64,000 nt of DNA, from positions 4,542,950 through 4,606,949 of the forward strand of contig NC_067200.1 in assembly GCF_000699445.3 (NCBI RefSeq). Direction: 5' to 3'. Below, in pieces: positions 11,801-26,800 of this stretch; positions within the stretch are counted from its first letter, which is position 1; the number at the start of each line of letters is the position of its first letter. Under the pieces are notes generated by a model. It did no database searches and was not told the DNA's origin. It saw only the letters and a program-made list of their open reading frames with translations. The stretch is from Schistosoma haematobium (Eukaryota > Platyhelminthes > Trematoda > Strigeidida > Schistosomatidae). The position numbers were made by a program, and so were the translations under genes.

Positions 11801-14800
11801 TTTAAAACCGCTTGATATCCATTGTTGCTCATAAATCTTGTGGCTGAAGACAATATCGAGACAGTCCGCACAGGATACATACATGTCAACAGAAGACTGA
11901 TCAGTTGTAATCCTAAACAATAATGAGACTATTCAAACAAACAATACCAAATGAATTCACACTATAGTTGTTTAGTCAAAAGCCAGTTCATGATATAAAC
12001 TACAAATTGTGAACATTCACTGTAATCGTTGTCCACTTAGCTACTGAATCCTGATTGTCGCCCGCTTGTGCAATAGAATGAAGTTCAAAATCACATGATA
12101 TTCATCTTTGCTTATAAAGCTAGTGATTTTAGACAATGTTGAGACAATCCTCACAGGATGCACATATATCAACAAGAGACTGATCAACTATAGTCCTAAA
12201 CAACAATAGGAAAATACAAGTAAAATATATGAAGAGTATTCACACTGTGAACATTCACTGTAATCCCATAACCCCACGCTCAAAAGAATAAAGTTTATTC
12301 TCATTACCTTCTTTCATTTTTATTGTAGGTTGTTCTATTCAATGTAAATTTACATTTTATACATAAATAATGATGATTAAACCACTCAATGTATTTACAT
12401 TTTCTTTGAATATATAATAAACCAATAATGAATGTAAGAATAGTCAGTAATGAAATTACACAACTGACAATCATAATGATAAATTCATTTCTGGTCAATC
12501 TATCTAAAAAAATTAAAACATAATGATAGAAATGAATATGAAAAGTATAAAACTTTTTTCATCTTAGTTAATAACGAGTTAATTTGTAACTGGACTTTCA
12601 TGGGAAACCAGAAAGCCCTGGACGGCCATTTCATCTTAGAGATGTAGTGGTTAAACTCTCGTGCATGAGACTGGTAGATCCTTGGTTCGAATCTCACGAG
12701 TCCGGTTCGTTGATGCACACTACTGAGGAGTCAATATATTGGAACGAAATGGTCGTCTAGTGATTCAAGATTTTCTATAGTGGTCTAGCTTCAATTAACT
12801 CATGAATTCAATAACTGTTAGATTTATAAGTTAAATTTTCTTGTTTATATCATCATAGTGGTTAGACATTCGTTTAAGATCAGGAAACAATGAATAGCGA
12901 TCTCATTTTTAAATGTAACACCTCAATAATGATCTCATCAAGGATCAAATCTAGGACCTTGAGCCTTTATCAAATAATTACATATCTAAATGTTATCATT
13001 TCATAATATAGAGTAATTATTTTCAGAGCTTACTATTAAGTAGCTGAGTCACATCAATGAATCGAAAGTGATTGAGGAGTTTAACAACAGAATTCATCTT
13101 TTACTGCAGATGTGATGGAATTTATCTCAGATATATGAATGTTTTAGTCAATCTAAGAGATCAGTCCACGGTGTTTCTGACTGTCGGTCTGTGGGTTATT
13201 CATAGATAAAAAGTTTTGTAGTTTGATTCCATGTAATTAACGTGAACAATAGTCGGGGAAATTCGGTGAAACGGCTCATACTCAGATTACAATAGTTCAC
13301 AGTCGTTTACCGATTGTCTCCTGCTGGATCATATGTTTTAAGATTATCATTCTTTTTTCTCGATGACTTTCGTCAATGAATAAACTTTATTCACTACAAC
13401 TCATAGTACTTTAAATATTTCAGTATCCATCGTCATAATTTCATCCATCTGTACTGATGAGCTGGTTTAACATGGATAGATGTACTTGTGTACTACATCC
13501 TACATTACTGATGGCTGACTAACTAGAACCTAATAAATAACAAGGCAAAATGTCCGATTGCTATGACATCACCAGGATTTACGTCTGTTAGATCGGTACA
13601 CAAGTGAAGTGCTGACATTTTCAATTGAAATATGGTGCAACTTAAAAAATAGATGATTTTCTCACTGAAAGAATTAAGTATTTTAACAGGATTACTTAAA
13701 CAAATTTGAAATTTTTCCGACTGGTTCATTGAAACATAGTTCACAAAGTCTATGAAACGTTTCTGAAAGCGGTAAAAGTCACCGGATTATATGATTTATG
13801 TATATATATTTGAAGAAGACTCGAGTTATATCACGTAGCATATATTTCTTTCTAGATTTCAGAATGTATTCTACACTGTAAATTTCGTAAAACAAGATGA
13901 ACTACTTTAATAATCCAAAGTAGTTAAATGTTGTTAACAAAACAAATGAATGACTTACAGTTTAAATATAAATTTATCTCATAAGAACTTGATCCCATTA
14001 AATTTGAAAATGTACACTGATAAACGCCTTCATCATTTAGATCTAAATTATTGATCTGCAAAGTAATAATCCATCCGACTGAATATTTTCTGTGAATGAT
14101 TTTATATTTAGATATAAAATTCTGAGTAAGAATAATTGGGAATTGGGAATTTTCAATTGTTGAGTTCATTGTCATTATATCATTATTACTACTATATGAA
14201 TCTTCTATTGTAATATATTCACCATTATGTAACCATACTGGATAGGTGAAATTAAGTTCCGGAAAACTGATAACATTGCAGATAAGATTAACTGATTTGC
14301 CTAGAATTCCATATACATGTGAATTACTATGTACAAATGGTTTTTCTGTAGATAAGAAGGGATAATTTTACACACACAAAATATGAAAAAAGTGTTTAAT
14401 CATTGAAAAAAGTGTTTTAACCCAGTAAATTATATTGAAAAGTTTCATACTTTTCATAAATAAACAAAGAAATTTTCAATTCCTTGTTGGACATTCGTTT
14501 CGTCCTAGTATGGGACTTCTCATCAGTGTGCATCCATGATCCCGCCTCGAAAGAATTTGAACCGGTGAACTTCTGTCACGCGTGCGAACATTTAACCTGT
14601 AGAACACTTGGCCAGCCGGTATCTAACGGTTTTAATGTCATAATTTCTACCAGTCTACGAAATTGTGCGACCATCTTCCATTGTTTGAGGTAGAAACCTA
14701 TCTATACCTGACACGAATTAGATCTACCGGTCACAGCTTCTCTTTAGAACTTCGAGAATTTCTTCACAAAGCTAGTCACTAGTGAGCACATGAGTAAATG

Positions 14801-17800
14801 TTTGATGCAATTAACATATCTATATGTCTGAACAGGGAAAGATCTACAGTAATGATAACATAAAATGTAATTACAACATACAATGGCGTAAATGACAGCT
14901 AGTAGCTATGACTAGTGTTAACAACAGTTTATCAACAACTAAAATGAGAACAAAGAGTACATAGATATAAAAACTGTTGTGTTTAGACGAAAATTTAAGA
15001 AATGCACAAAAGTAGATAACGCATTAGCAATGATTGAGAATAACTCATTATAACAATAAATATTATAAACACCACTATTCCTCTCGGAAAAAATGTTTCA
15101 GGAAATGTGAATACAGTCCATTAACCACTCCATTTGATACCAGAAAAGTTCGACTTCAAACATTGAAACCAAGGTTCTGAGTTCTCAAATATCTGAAACA
15201 TGTCTAGAGAATTATTTCTGTTTACTGAATAAAATCTATAGATTCTAACACAATGACACCGAGAAGTAAATATGTGGATTTCATATCTCTGACTACTGAT
15301 TAACTAGCAGACAAAGAAGAAAACACTGTTTAATACAAACTGATTTTTGATACTTTCCACAATTATTTCACTGACTGGTGATGATGATGTGTAGATGTGA
15401 AGTGAAATCCATCAACTTCTGAAGAGATGTAATATTAGCGTGATTTCTAGCTCATCAATCTAAATGTGTGTGCTCATGTATCCTTATGAAAAGAGCAATT
15501 AGTAAACCACCAACATTTGAAATTATAGAATGATGTACATGACAAACGTTTTGTTGGTTATTTACTGTAATTGATAATTAAGTTATGGAGTTCTAGTGAG
15601 AAGTAGTGGCCAGTGGATTTCAACCAGGTCTGTTGTGAGATAGTAACTCAATGAAGACAATAGTGAATGTGTCAATCAATTTCGTGGATTAGTTGAAGTT
15701 AGACATTAACACCGTTAAATGTTAGCTCAGGGGTGTAATCGTTAAGTGCTTGGGGCGCGAGACTGATAGGTCCTTGGTTCGAATCCCATAAGGCGGGTTG
15801 TAGATGTACACTGCTGAGGAGTCACACAGTGGGAATAAACGGTTGTCCAGTGCTTCCAGGTTTTGCATGGTGATCTAGCTTCAGTTCACTTATGATATCA
15901 ACCATGAGAAATTACCGTTATATCCACAAAACCCCTTCTGAAATCATGTTATTCTCATGAGTATAAACATCATTTACTTATCTAAATGGGTCAAACAGAA
16001 TTAGTTAGTCAGTTAGTCAATAGATATTATGTATTATTCAACTAACCTGTACAAATAAACAAATGCTTGTTATTTTCAATTCGATGTTTGAATTAATGCA
16101 AAGCTGTTCAGTCTATTGGTTTACACTCACTCACACACATCCTCTCTCATACAAGTCCACCCTAACTTGCCTACTACAATACACATAGACAATATGGTGA
16201 GATAAGGTCAACCTAGTTCAAATCTATTAGATAATATTATTATCTCACCTCTCAAATATCATGATATATTAGTTTGCCTTGAGGAATGAAATGTGTTAAA
16301 TTTTATTAGATAATTAATTCATCAGAAGACCACCATCCAGCCACACTAAACATCATGAACCCTATCAACTGATATATAACGAGTTTTCTGCATGGACAAA
16401 GGATGGAGTATGGAGATTCCCTGAAGATACATTAATTCAGCAATTATTAACAACGTCTATCGCATCAATAGGACTGAAGTCCTCATATCATTAAGTTAGT
16501 GTATTGCTGACTTTATTGTTCCTGAGAACCACTGAATAATTCGTCACCGAGTCAGTTAGTTACTGCTAAACAAAATCCTACCTGAATGATTGGTACTCTA
16601 TAGACTGTTATCTAAAAATCCGGATTGAATCCTTCAGGGAGCATCAGGTTCTTCAAGATTACAGGTAAACCTTGCTGACGAATGCCAAGTAGCATGAAAC
16701 TTTGCTCCAGGGTTTCCGTTTGACTACCTTCAACCACCATTTTATCTCAACATAGTGCACGTAATATCGAGTCACATAGACTAGTGCTTATATTGCAACT
16801 TGGTCGATAGAATTCGATCTGCATTAAAAAAGACCTGATCTACACCCAGTGATCAGTCAAATGTAGAAATAACCTCATCCAATTTATTTGACTTTAAACT
16901 TATAAGTTTGTCAAAAATACACTTGAAACTGAATTTTCTATGAATCAGTTTTGAATAAATATACCTAAGAGAAACACTACACAAAAGACCTAATTATGCT
17001 TTATAAACTATTAAGGTAAATTCTAATTTTCAATTCATATGTATTATCAGAAGGGATCATAGATGCCCACTGCTGAAGAGTCCCATACTAGGACGAAATG
17101 ACTGTTCAGTGCTTTCAGGTTTTCCATGGTGGTCTAGCTTCAATTGACCCATGATTTCAACCACTGAAATTTCATACGTATTCGTTGTTTGAACCTTCCC
17201 ATCAATGTTTAGGACTATGATTGATCAATTCCTGACGACATATGTGCATCCTGTCCAAATTGCCAATATCCAGGCACAAACTAGTGGCTATCTGAATTCA
17301 GTGCCTGAGTGGTTAGATAATACGATGGTATTTGAAGCGAACGAAACGAAACATGAACCCTGGAGTGAATATCAATTTCTGAAATATGGCAGGTACATTC
17401 AGCTAACGAGTCACAAATACGAATAAACGTGCGTCCTGAATTGTACTACTTTACTTATAATACTTGTGACTGAAGGCAATATCGAAACAGTCCATACAAG
17501 ATGCACATATACCAATATGAGATTGATCAATTACAGTTCTATACAACAGTGAAAAGATACAAATAAACATATTCATACCTGCTTGAATAATAAATCTATT
17601 TGCTGACTGACTATCAAATCCCACTGAACTAGCTATACATGTGAATTTCCATAAATGTAAATGAAAATTAACATTTTTCAATTTCATGAAATCATCTATA
17701 TCAAGATGATTTTCATGATCTTTAAAATATTGTTTATCAATAATCCATAAATTCTTTGAATTCACTGTAATCATTTCTAATGAAGATTGTAGTTGATTCA

Positions 17801-20800
17801 AGTTAAGTTGTAAATTAGAACCATTTGATAAATAAACTTGTGTATCATTTGATTTCCATGTAAACCATTCAATTTGACCAGATGGATTAAAATCTGTTTG
17901 ACACTAATAATAAAATGAAAAAAGAAATGAATTTGTAGGTTAGAAAAGGTCAACCGTAAAAATGCACATCCTGACTTATCTGTCTCCGACGGTAAGATTC
18001 CAATAAGTACGGATATAACATGAAAATTAATCATAAAAAGGTTGTGTATAACCAATCTCAATCAGTTGTCCCTTGAGTATTGCAGTCATGCTTTCAGGTC
18101 ACTAAGACCACCCCTAACCCAATTTTCTATTTAGGTACCTTCAGAAGAACTCTTCCACGGTATGGGCGACCGGGAAGTGATAACTACAGCACTCAAAATC
18201 GCGGGGGAGGACGGACGCAGAAAATTTTAAAACGCAGATATGAACTCCGCATCTTTTGAAAAAGGGGAGGTGTTGGGATAGTCGGAAAAAGAGACCAATA
18301 ATTACCATGTTAAGTTCAATGGTGTCCTTGAACCTTAAATGTACATTTCTTATTGGTCGATGTTTATTTCACTTGTTAAATATTGTACAAATGTTGTTTC
18401 CTATTTTATGGTACGATGTGGGTTGTTTGCTTGGTATATAAATAGAGTATGTTTGAAATACAATGATTCATAACTCCGAGGCTGTGACTTGTGTTCTTCA
18501 CTCAACTGGGCTAGGACGGACAGCGAAGCAGGGCCAATCAGGGCACTAGGTCGTCCGTACGTGTTTTCCGTGTCACTGTCACAGATCGCGATCGATAAAT
18601 ACGCTGCGTATCTAAAACCTGCAGTCACACCCGTTACAACAGCATCATTATCATGATTTGACTTGATAATTTCAAATAAATTAAGCACTGAATAGATTAT
18701 AATATTCTTGTTTTGCTCCTTTGTACTATTTAAACTTGAATTAACTTTGGTTTGATTATTTATTCTCTGAAGAAGCGACTTACACTGAGTGACGAAACCT
18801 TGGAATGTCTAATTTTTCTACTCATATTATTTTTATTTGAAAACAGAATTGTTTAAATGAGTACACAATTGAAAAATGAATCATTTTCTTATGTATTGAC
18901 TAGTATTCCCCTTTAAGATATTTACTTCAGATGTTAAGCTTGTTCATGGAACTTTTGAGTTATATCAAATAAAATGTATATCATGAATACATATACAAGA
19001 TCCTGATGTAACCTATTCTAACAGATAGCATAATGGAAACCTCATGAATTAATGATGTATTTGGTTAATGATGGCTAAGTATATAGAAAAAAACACTTTG
19101 AAATATGGCAGTAATCCAAATGAATCTTCTGTAATTCAACTGAATTATGAGGATTGATGAAATGGTTCAGATATAAGAAATTCATCAATATTTGAAAGTA
19201 TCATCTATAAATACCTAAACGGAACATCACGGGTGTTTACATCTGGAAAGCATATTGGACAACCAATTGAATATCTAGTCAAGGTAACAGAAAAATTGTA
19301 TCTTGTCACTATTCTCCCTAACTTAGCTTATATTCTTTTATACAATGAGCAATTATGAGTGATTATAATCTCATGTATTTCATAAAATGTTTAAATTAGC
19401 AGTCCATTTTAACTGGATTAAGCGTTTCACTATGGAATTGGAAGAAGAGTAGGACGATTGATGGCGAGGACGACTATCATCTTCGTGTTGATGAAAATAT
19501 TTTTTATCCATATTTAGTTGAGTTCTACAGTAGGCAAATTATTATCTAGATGATAAATGAGGCTTTTAAGCTTGATAAACTATTTGTACTAATTATTCTA
19601 AAAACTTTTGTAGAAATGATGAAACGGTGGGTGGTTGAGTTTTGACAAATTTCATCAGTATTTGGAACAATGGGAATTCACATGATGAGGCCTATATTTT
19701 TGCAAATCAACGTTATGTTGAATGAGATAAGGTTGATTCAACCTGAGGTTTGTAAGATGAATTATTTTAAACCTTAATTTGTTTAATTATTGAGCAGAAT
19801 TCCAAAACAATCATTCTATCTCTAAACTATTCATAGAATCTCGATATCGTGACTCAAAATTACTGTGATGGCCTAGATGATTTGTAGCTCAGGTGAATGA
19901 TTTTGATGGAGTTTTGTTCTCTGAGCTGGATAGTTTGCATCTAGAGCTTAGATTTTTGATATATCGCGTACAACCTGAGCACTTAAACGTTCGAAACCTC
20001 CAAGTCACAAATCAGAAGACAGAAGACGAATGAGTAGGAATGCTATCCCAAACAGTGTTGAATATGATTTTAAAAAACTCTCAGGTATTTATAATAATTA
20101 GTAAAAGCGAAATCATCATTTTAGTCATTCAATTCGCATCCAGTGGTTTTAGACTTGTGTTCAATAAGAGAGCCATATATCGAGATTCTGGAGTGTTCTC
20201 CCAAAAGATGACTGTGTGTTATGTCTTCGACTCTTTCTGAGCTACTTTGAGCTTCCTCTAGTTCACCCATGGACCATCCCCACAGTCACCTTTCAAATTC
20301 AAATAATTCAAAAAAGCATTGAAACTCAATTAAAAAAGCTTCAGAGACAATAGTTTTGAAGTTTCGTTCTCTCAGCTGGATAGTTTGGTCGTGGAGCTTC
20401 CATCGTCATTTGGAAAGAATCGATCCAATTTATCAACAAATCAGGAAAAATATGCACATACATAGGAACAAAAATCAAACCAATGGGACACACAACCAAA
20501 ACAAAGAAGTAAAGAATAACAAATTTAAGGTCAATAAGAACCAATCAACATCGAGGTGTACAGGAAAAGCTGTGGAATGCATATGGAGAAATTCGAATAC
20601 TTCACTTCTATCTGAAGTTTGTGATGATGATTTTGTTTAAAAGAACAATGAAAGCTCCACGAGCAAACCATTCAGCTCAGAGAACAAAACTCCATCAAAA
20701 TCATCTACCTGAGCTACAAATCAAACCATTTCAACTAATATTTTCTTTAATGCCTAGTATAAGCATTTTAGAAATTGATATTGCATTATAGTTGAGCTGT

Positions 20801-23800
20801 TGATTGAACTTGGAATTTTACCACTAAACACCGAACCAGTAATTATAGTGATTAAGAGCTCGTTACATAAACTGATGGTTCAGGGTTCTATCCCTGGTGT
20901 GTCCATAGGTGTTCATTCATAAAGAGTTATGTACTATAAAGAAACGACCTTTCAACGTTACTTCATCCGAGATTAATCCTTGGCAATACAACTCATAGAT
21001 AGAATTAATCAACTCAAAATCATTTCAACTAAGCTTATATTAACAAGAAACCTTTAATTTTCTACATTTCACTTACCCTTAATGTTATCTCTTGTGTTAT
21101 ATACAGATTATTTGTAGATTTTGTCCAACAGAGCATTTTCAATGTCTTTCCAAATATTGAACAAGGGTACAGTATATAAAACTCATCGTCTCGATTATCT
21201 ATATTTGGTCCATCTATAACAAAAGATTAGAATTTATACAATTTAAACAATAGTTGCTGAGTTCGAATCTCACAAGGCAGAATTGTGGATGAGCACCGCT
21301 GTAGAGTCCCACATTAAGATGAAATGACTGTCCGATGCTTCCAAGGTTTACAATGGTCAAAAACTTAATAATCTTCACAATCCTATACTGATCATGTCGA
21401 ATAGTTTACCCTTCGGCTTGTTTAACTGGTTTATTTTAAGTACATGTATGAATTATACACGAAATACGTAATCATAGGTTAACTGATATGTACTTTAACG
21501 GAAAGTTAAAACAGTATTATTTCAATTGCAATGAAAATATTACATATGCTTTACACAAGATATGACAGTCTAGGGTTTAAACTGTTACGAGTTCATGGAT
21601 ATAAACTACTGATGAATCCTAGAACAGGACGAAGAAGCTGTATAGCAACTATTAATATTCAAAGGTTATCTAGCTGACAACAATTCATGATGCACATCTT
21701 TTATTCTGAGTAAATCTAATCTTGAGAAACCTCCAAATTTAGCATCATATATAGAAAATATGGAATGCTGCTAATAGTGGAATCAAGAACACACGTTTCA
21801 CTCGAACTAAGATTCAACAACTGAAAGCAGATTCATGACTAATTTGATGTTTACATATATCAATCAAAGCTGATAAAATTTCAGTCAAAAGGATCAACAA
21901 CAGGACAGTTCGAACCATTCTAAAGTAAATCAAGCATCCTATATATACATATATATACTTAATTTGCTTTTTGACTTACAATGAATATTTAAATCAATAT
22001 GACCCATTGAAGAAATCATTACTGGATCATCTACAGAATCATCTTCTATATCATTATGAACATCATAAATTTGCTTTCTCCAACTTCTCAATGATGTCAC
22101 AGATGATGCCTCAGTTATCATGGAATCAATTTTATTGATTGTATCATTTTTCATTCTAATCAATATTTGACAATAGATTCTTCCTTTATGAAATTTTCGA
22201 TGTGGTACAAATTCTATAATATGATATTTCAATTGATGATGTAATATCATTAATTTTGAAGGGATTTCAGATGATAAAACAGTATTATGAGAATGAGTAT
22301 TCAATTGTTGAATAGTTGATAATGAACTTATATTGAATAATGTATCATTAGGATTAGTATTATTTGACATTTGAATAAAAAATCTGTAATTACAAAATAA
22401 CCGGTGAAAAAGACATACAAAATATTGAAGGATTTCAAGTTTTTGAGATAGTAACTCACTGACAGTGGAGCAACTTCATGAATTGGTTGAAGTTAGATAT
22501 TAACATTGTTGGATGCCACACAGTTTAGTGTTCTTGAGGTTAAGCACTGGCACACGAGGGTGATAGGTCTTGGGTTTATATCTCATGTAGCGGAATCGTA
22601 GATGCTCACTGCTGAGGAGCTACACAATAGGATGAAACGGCTGTTCAGTGCTTTCAGGTTTTTCATAGTGGTCTAGGTTTAATTGACTCATGATCTCAAC
22701 TATTAAAATTACTATAATATTCACAAAACTCCTTTCTGATATTAATCAACATATGCTCACTAGTGACTGGCTTTAGGAGGTATTCCTTGGAGTTGTAGTG
22801 GAAAGCAGTGTGATCAGTGGAGTGCAAACGGTAATGTTGTGAGATAGTCACTCACTGAAGACTTAGTAAAATAGAAAGACCATAGTGTAATACTTCATTT
22901 GTAAAATGTTCATTAATTGTCTCAGGATTCGTTGTTCCTGCACTTTAATACCAATTACTTTCTATTCTCATTCTTCCCTTCTTGATCTTTTCAATCTTCT
23001 GCTGTCAGACATTATATTTCTGATTCGCGTTATATACTTCTTATGTCAATATAAGTACCATACGCCATTGAAGTACTATGTAATAAGCTTCATTCTATGG
23101 AATTCCATTGAGATATCATGAATGAGATGTTTCTTCAAAAGTTTAACAACATAAACTAATTGAATTCACAGTGGATGGATAAAGTGATATCCATGTTGGT
23201 CATTGATAATTATCTCTTACATTCCTGTTACTTTTAAAGCTATAGTCATAATCAATAATATTAACTTCTGTAGTTGAAATCATGAGTCAATTAAAGCTAG
23301 ACCACCATGGAAAACCATTGTGGGGCTCCTCAGCAGTGAGTAACCAAGGTCACGAGATTCGGATCCGGGACCTATCACTCTCACTCACGAGCGCCTAAAC
23401 TCAAGGCCATTAATTTGGCCAGCATCCAATGCTCTTAATATCTAACTTCAACCAATCCACGAAGTTGCGCCACCGTACACCATTGTATTCAACGAGTTGA
23501 CATCTCGCAACAGGCCTGGTTGAACTCCACTGGTAACGGCTTCTCACTAGAACTCCAGAAAATGCCTCTTGAAGTCAGTCACTAGAGAGCAGAGCCAGCT
23601 CAGTGGTCTTATCGTGACCGATAGGTCCTGGGTTCGAGTCTCGCGGGGGCGGGATCGTGGGTGTGCACTGCTAAGAAGTCTTATACTAGGACGAAATGGT
23701 CGTTCAGTGCTCCCATATTTTGCATGTTGGTCTAGCTTCAATTGATTCATGATTTCAACTATTGAAATATCTAAAAATCTCCACAAAATCTCTTCTGATA

Positions 23801-26800
23801 ATAATAACTTCTATGGTTAAGATCATGAGTCAGTTGAAGCTAGACCACCATGGAAAACCTGGAAGCACTGGACGGCCGTTTCGTCCTATTGTGGGACTCC
23901 TCAGCAGTGCGCATCCACGATCCCGCACCCCTGCGAGATTCGAACCCAGGACCTCAATTTCGGGGATTAGTTGAAGTTAGACATTAACACCGTTGGATGC
24001 CGGCTCAGTGGTTCAGTGGTTAAGTGCTCGGGCGCGAGACCAGTAGGTCCTGGGTTCGGATCTCGCAGGGGGCGAAGTCGTGGATGCGCACTGCTAAGGA
24101 GTCCCACAATAGGACGAAACGGCGGTCCAGTGCTTCCAGGTTTTCCATGGTGGTCTAGCTTCAACTGACTCATGATTTTAACCATTGAAATTACTACAAT
24201 CTCCACAAAAACCCATCTGATAATAATAACTTCTGTCAATATTTAACTACTTATATTATCTTCATCAGTAGTAATGATATTGACAAGAAACAATAGTAGA
24301 TAATCTATAACTCACGTGTATTCATAATTTACATGAATAGGTACATTAATCTTTTCACAAAAACATCCAAGTTGAATTGGACGATTCTCTATGAATATCA
24401 TTGAATGTTCAATAGATGAAGTAAACATTGTTTTTAGATTTGAATAGATTTCTATATACACTTTATCAATATCTGAAATAAAAAATGAATTCCAACATGA
24501 ACAGAATTAGAAAAATTAATAGTTTTCTTTAACATTACTATTAATAAACAAACTGCCGGTCCCAAGCCCGGATAACGGGAAAGGGTTGAGCATGGGATTA
24601 GCAACCCCATCCCGTAGAAAACTAACACGTTACAAAAAAGCTAACCAGAAAAAATAATTCAAACCACTTAAACTCTGCCCTGGGAGTCAGAAGGTCTTCA
24701 CTTAGAAGAGTTATGACGCTTCATGGTGAAAGCCGAGTTCCTTCGGAAACCACGAGGCTGATACTCGAGAATTTCATCATAATATTATTTAATCTATTCT
24801 GAGAATTCTTAACTGTCATCAAGTAAATGATATTGAAGCTAATTAGTGTCATTATTATCATGATTACTACTAAAATGAGTAATCCATCTAGAAATTTGTT
24901 TAAAAGGTATCAAAGATTTCGGTAAATGGATTTGATAATTAAGGAGAATGCATGAAGTTTTATAAAAAGTACACTATTGTAAAGTAGTTGTCTTTGTATA
25001 ATGCAGAGACTAATTTTGTTTGATAATTAATCATGCCATTGTCAAATATGACTCTGTTAGAACTTGTGGCCTGTATGCCCTGGTAATGAATAATGTGATG
25101 ATACTACCAATTAGAGAGAAGTGAATTATCGATCCGACCAATGACGCATAAAACACGTACGAGCAATCTAGAGTACTTATCGGTCCTGCTTCCTGCCTAG
25201 CCCAGCTAGTTAAGTCCAGAACACCAAACTTAGCCTCTGCGATATCAATCCCTTATTTCAAACATACTGGATTGATATACCAACCAGCTAGATCACACCG
25301 CACCATAAAATAGGAAACAACACATATGGCGGTTTGAAGTCTATTGATCAGTTTACAATGTGGCCACTAGTCTAAGAGATTAAATATACCATTTTTCATT
25401 TTGAGATGTAAGGTGATGGTTAAAGGTAGTCGATAGGAAATTCTGGACAACTGTTTCGTTCTATTTGGCACTCGTCCATAAGGTGTATCAATAATCTTGA
25501 GAAAACTGATGCTCCCTGACGAATTTGATCCGTATCATCCAGTTTTGCATTTAGAGACGTTAGCTCTGAGCTACCAGGGCTGCGACCAACCTCCCGTAAA
25601 TATTTAGTGATGTGATCTCTTCGAATTGATCGTATGATTTATGTTTATCGATTGAGTAAGCTGCATTGAGTTTTCTCGTGGAACGTATGAAATGCGCAAG
25701 GTTCTTCATCGACTTAGTTTGAATCGTTAGGTTCGTCTTCGGGAATGTCACTTTTGTGTGGTCCTTTATATTGACACTAATTAGATTGCACGATGATGTT
25801 TTCGACAGGCTCACCACTTTTAGTGACCCGATACCTTACTTTAATCGGATCGTACGTTTATTGTTGTTGAAATATACATCCGGACTACCCTCGTAGATAA
25901 ATATAGATTTAAAACGCGTTAGTGAATGACGGGATTAAATAAGTAAAATATGAGAACAAATTTCGAATACGTATATTTTGTACAAACGATGTTCTGGAAA
26001 GACAGCCAGGGAAACGAAGCAAAGAGAAAAGGGTGAAGCGAAATGGAGTGACGCGCAATGGAGAAGGCAAGTGAGCTAACTAGATTTAAATAAGCATGAC
26101 TCGATATTTACGGCCAAAAAAATAACATACGGACACATGATGAACAGGGTAAGTAAATAACATACATATGATCATGTAGAAAAACAATCAGGTCTATTAA
26201 GAAAATAAGTGACAGGGTTGAAATACGTCTTGTGAAGAATGAACAAAGTGGTAAGTCCAGAGGCTAGAATGACCTGTGTGGGATTGACATAGTACTAGCC
26301 CCTTCAAATATATATCAGTCCTACAGGAGGTCAGTTACGGCCTTTGTAGCTCAGTGATAACGCCCCTAAATGAGAAGCTGGATGATACGGATCGAATCTG
26401 TCAAGGAGCATCAGTTCCCTCAAGATTACTGATACACCTTATGAACGAGTGCCAAATAGAACAAAACAATTGTCCAGGATTTCCTATCTACTATCTCTAA
26501 CCACCACCTTAAAACTTTGTTAACTAAATATGCTGGTTGTGGCATTTGACTAGCATGATACCTATAAAACATGTTCAAATGGGAAGTTATTCAATGAACG
26601 ATGGACAGTGTTGGTCAGTTAAAGTTATTTGAATCAAACCATTGATTAATGTTAACAATCTCTACAGAAATATGTGCACTGGAAGGTCGTTTTTAACTTA
26701 TTTGTACATAAATTTATATTTACATCATCACATCTTTCCCTCTTAGATCAATCCACACAATTCTATGAGCATTTGAACAGTGTTGAACAATCGTGTCTCA

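Larger units (their letters stand above)
23254..24235 (+). repeat. Three direct copies of a 15-17-bp target-like repeat
   Basis: aataatattaacttctg at 23254-23270, ataataataacttct at 23798-23812 and ataataataacttctg at 24220-24235 bracket the two fold-back SINE units. Confidence 0.75.

Noticed and set aside
24001..24074. tRNA gene suggested by box A and box B-like motifs
   Set aside because: The same motifs head every family B SINE, no clean cloverleaf or anticodon arm is apparent, and a hammerhead follows; it is a SINE promoter, not a tRNA gene.
24088..24133. Active hammerhead on the plus arm of fold-back unit 2
   Set aside because: Position G5 of the core is A (CTAAGGA) and stem III is mismatched.
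23254..24235. CRISPR-like or satellite array of direct repeats
   Set aside because: The organism is eukaryotic and the repeats are only three target-like sequences around SINE units of unequal length.
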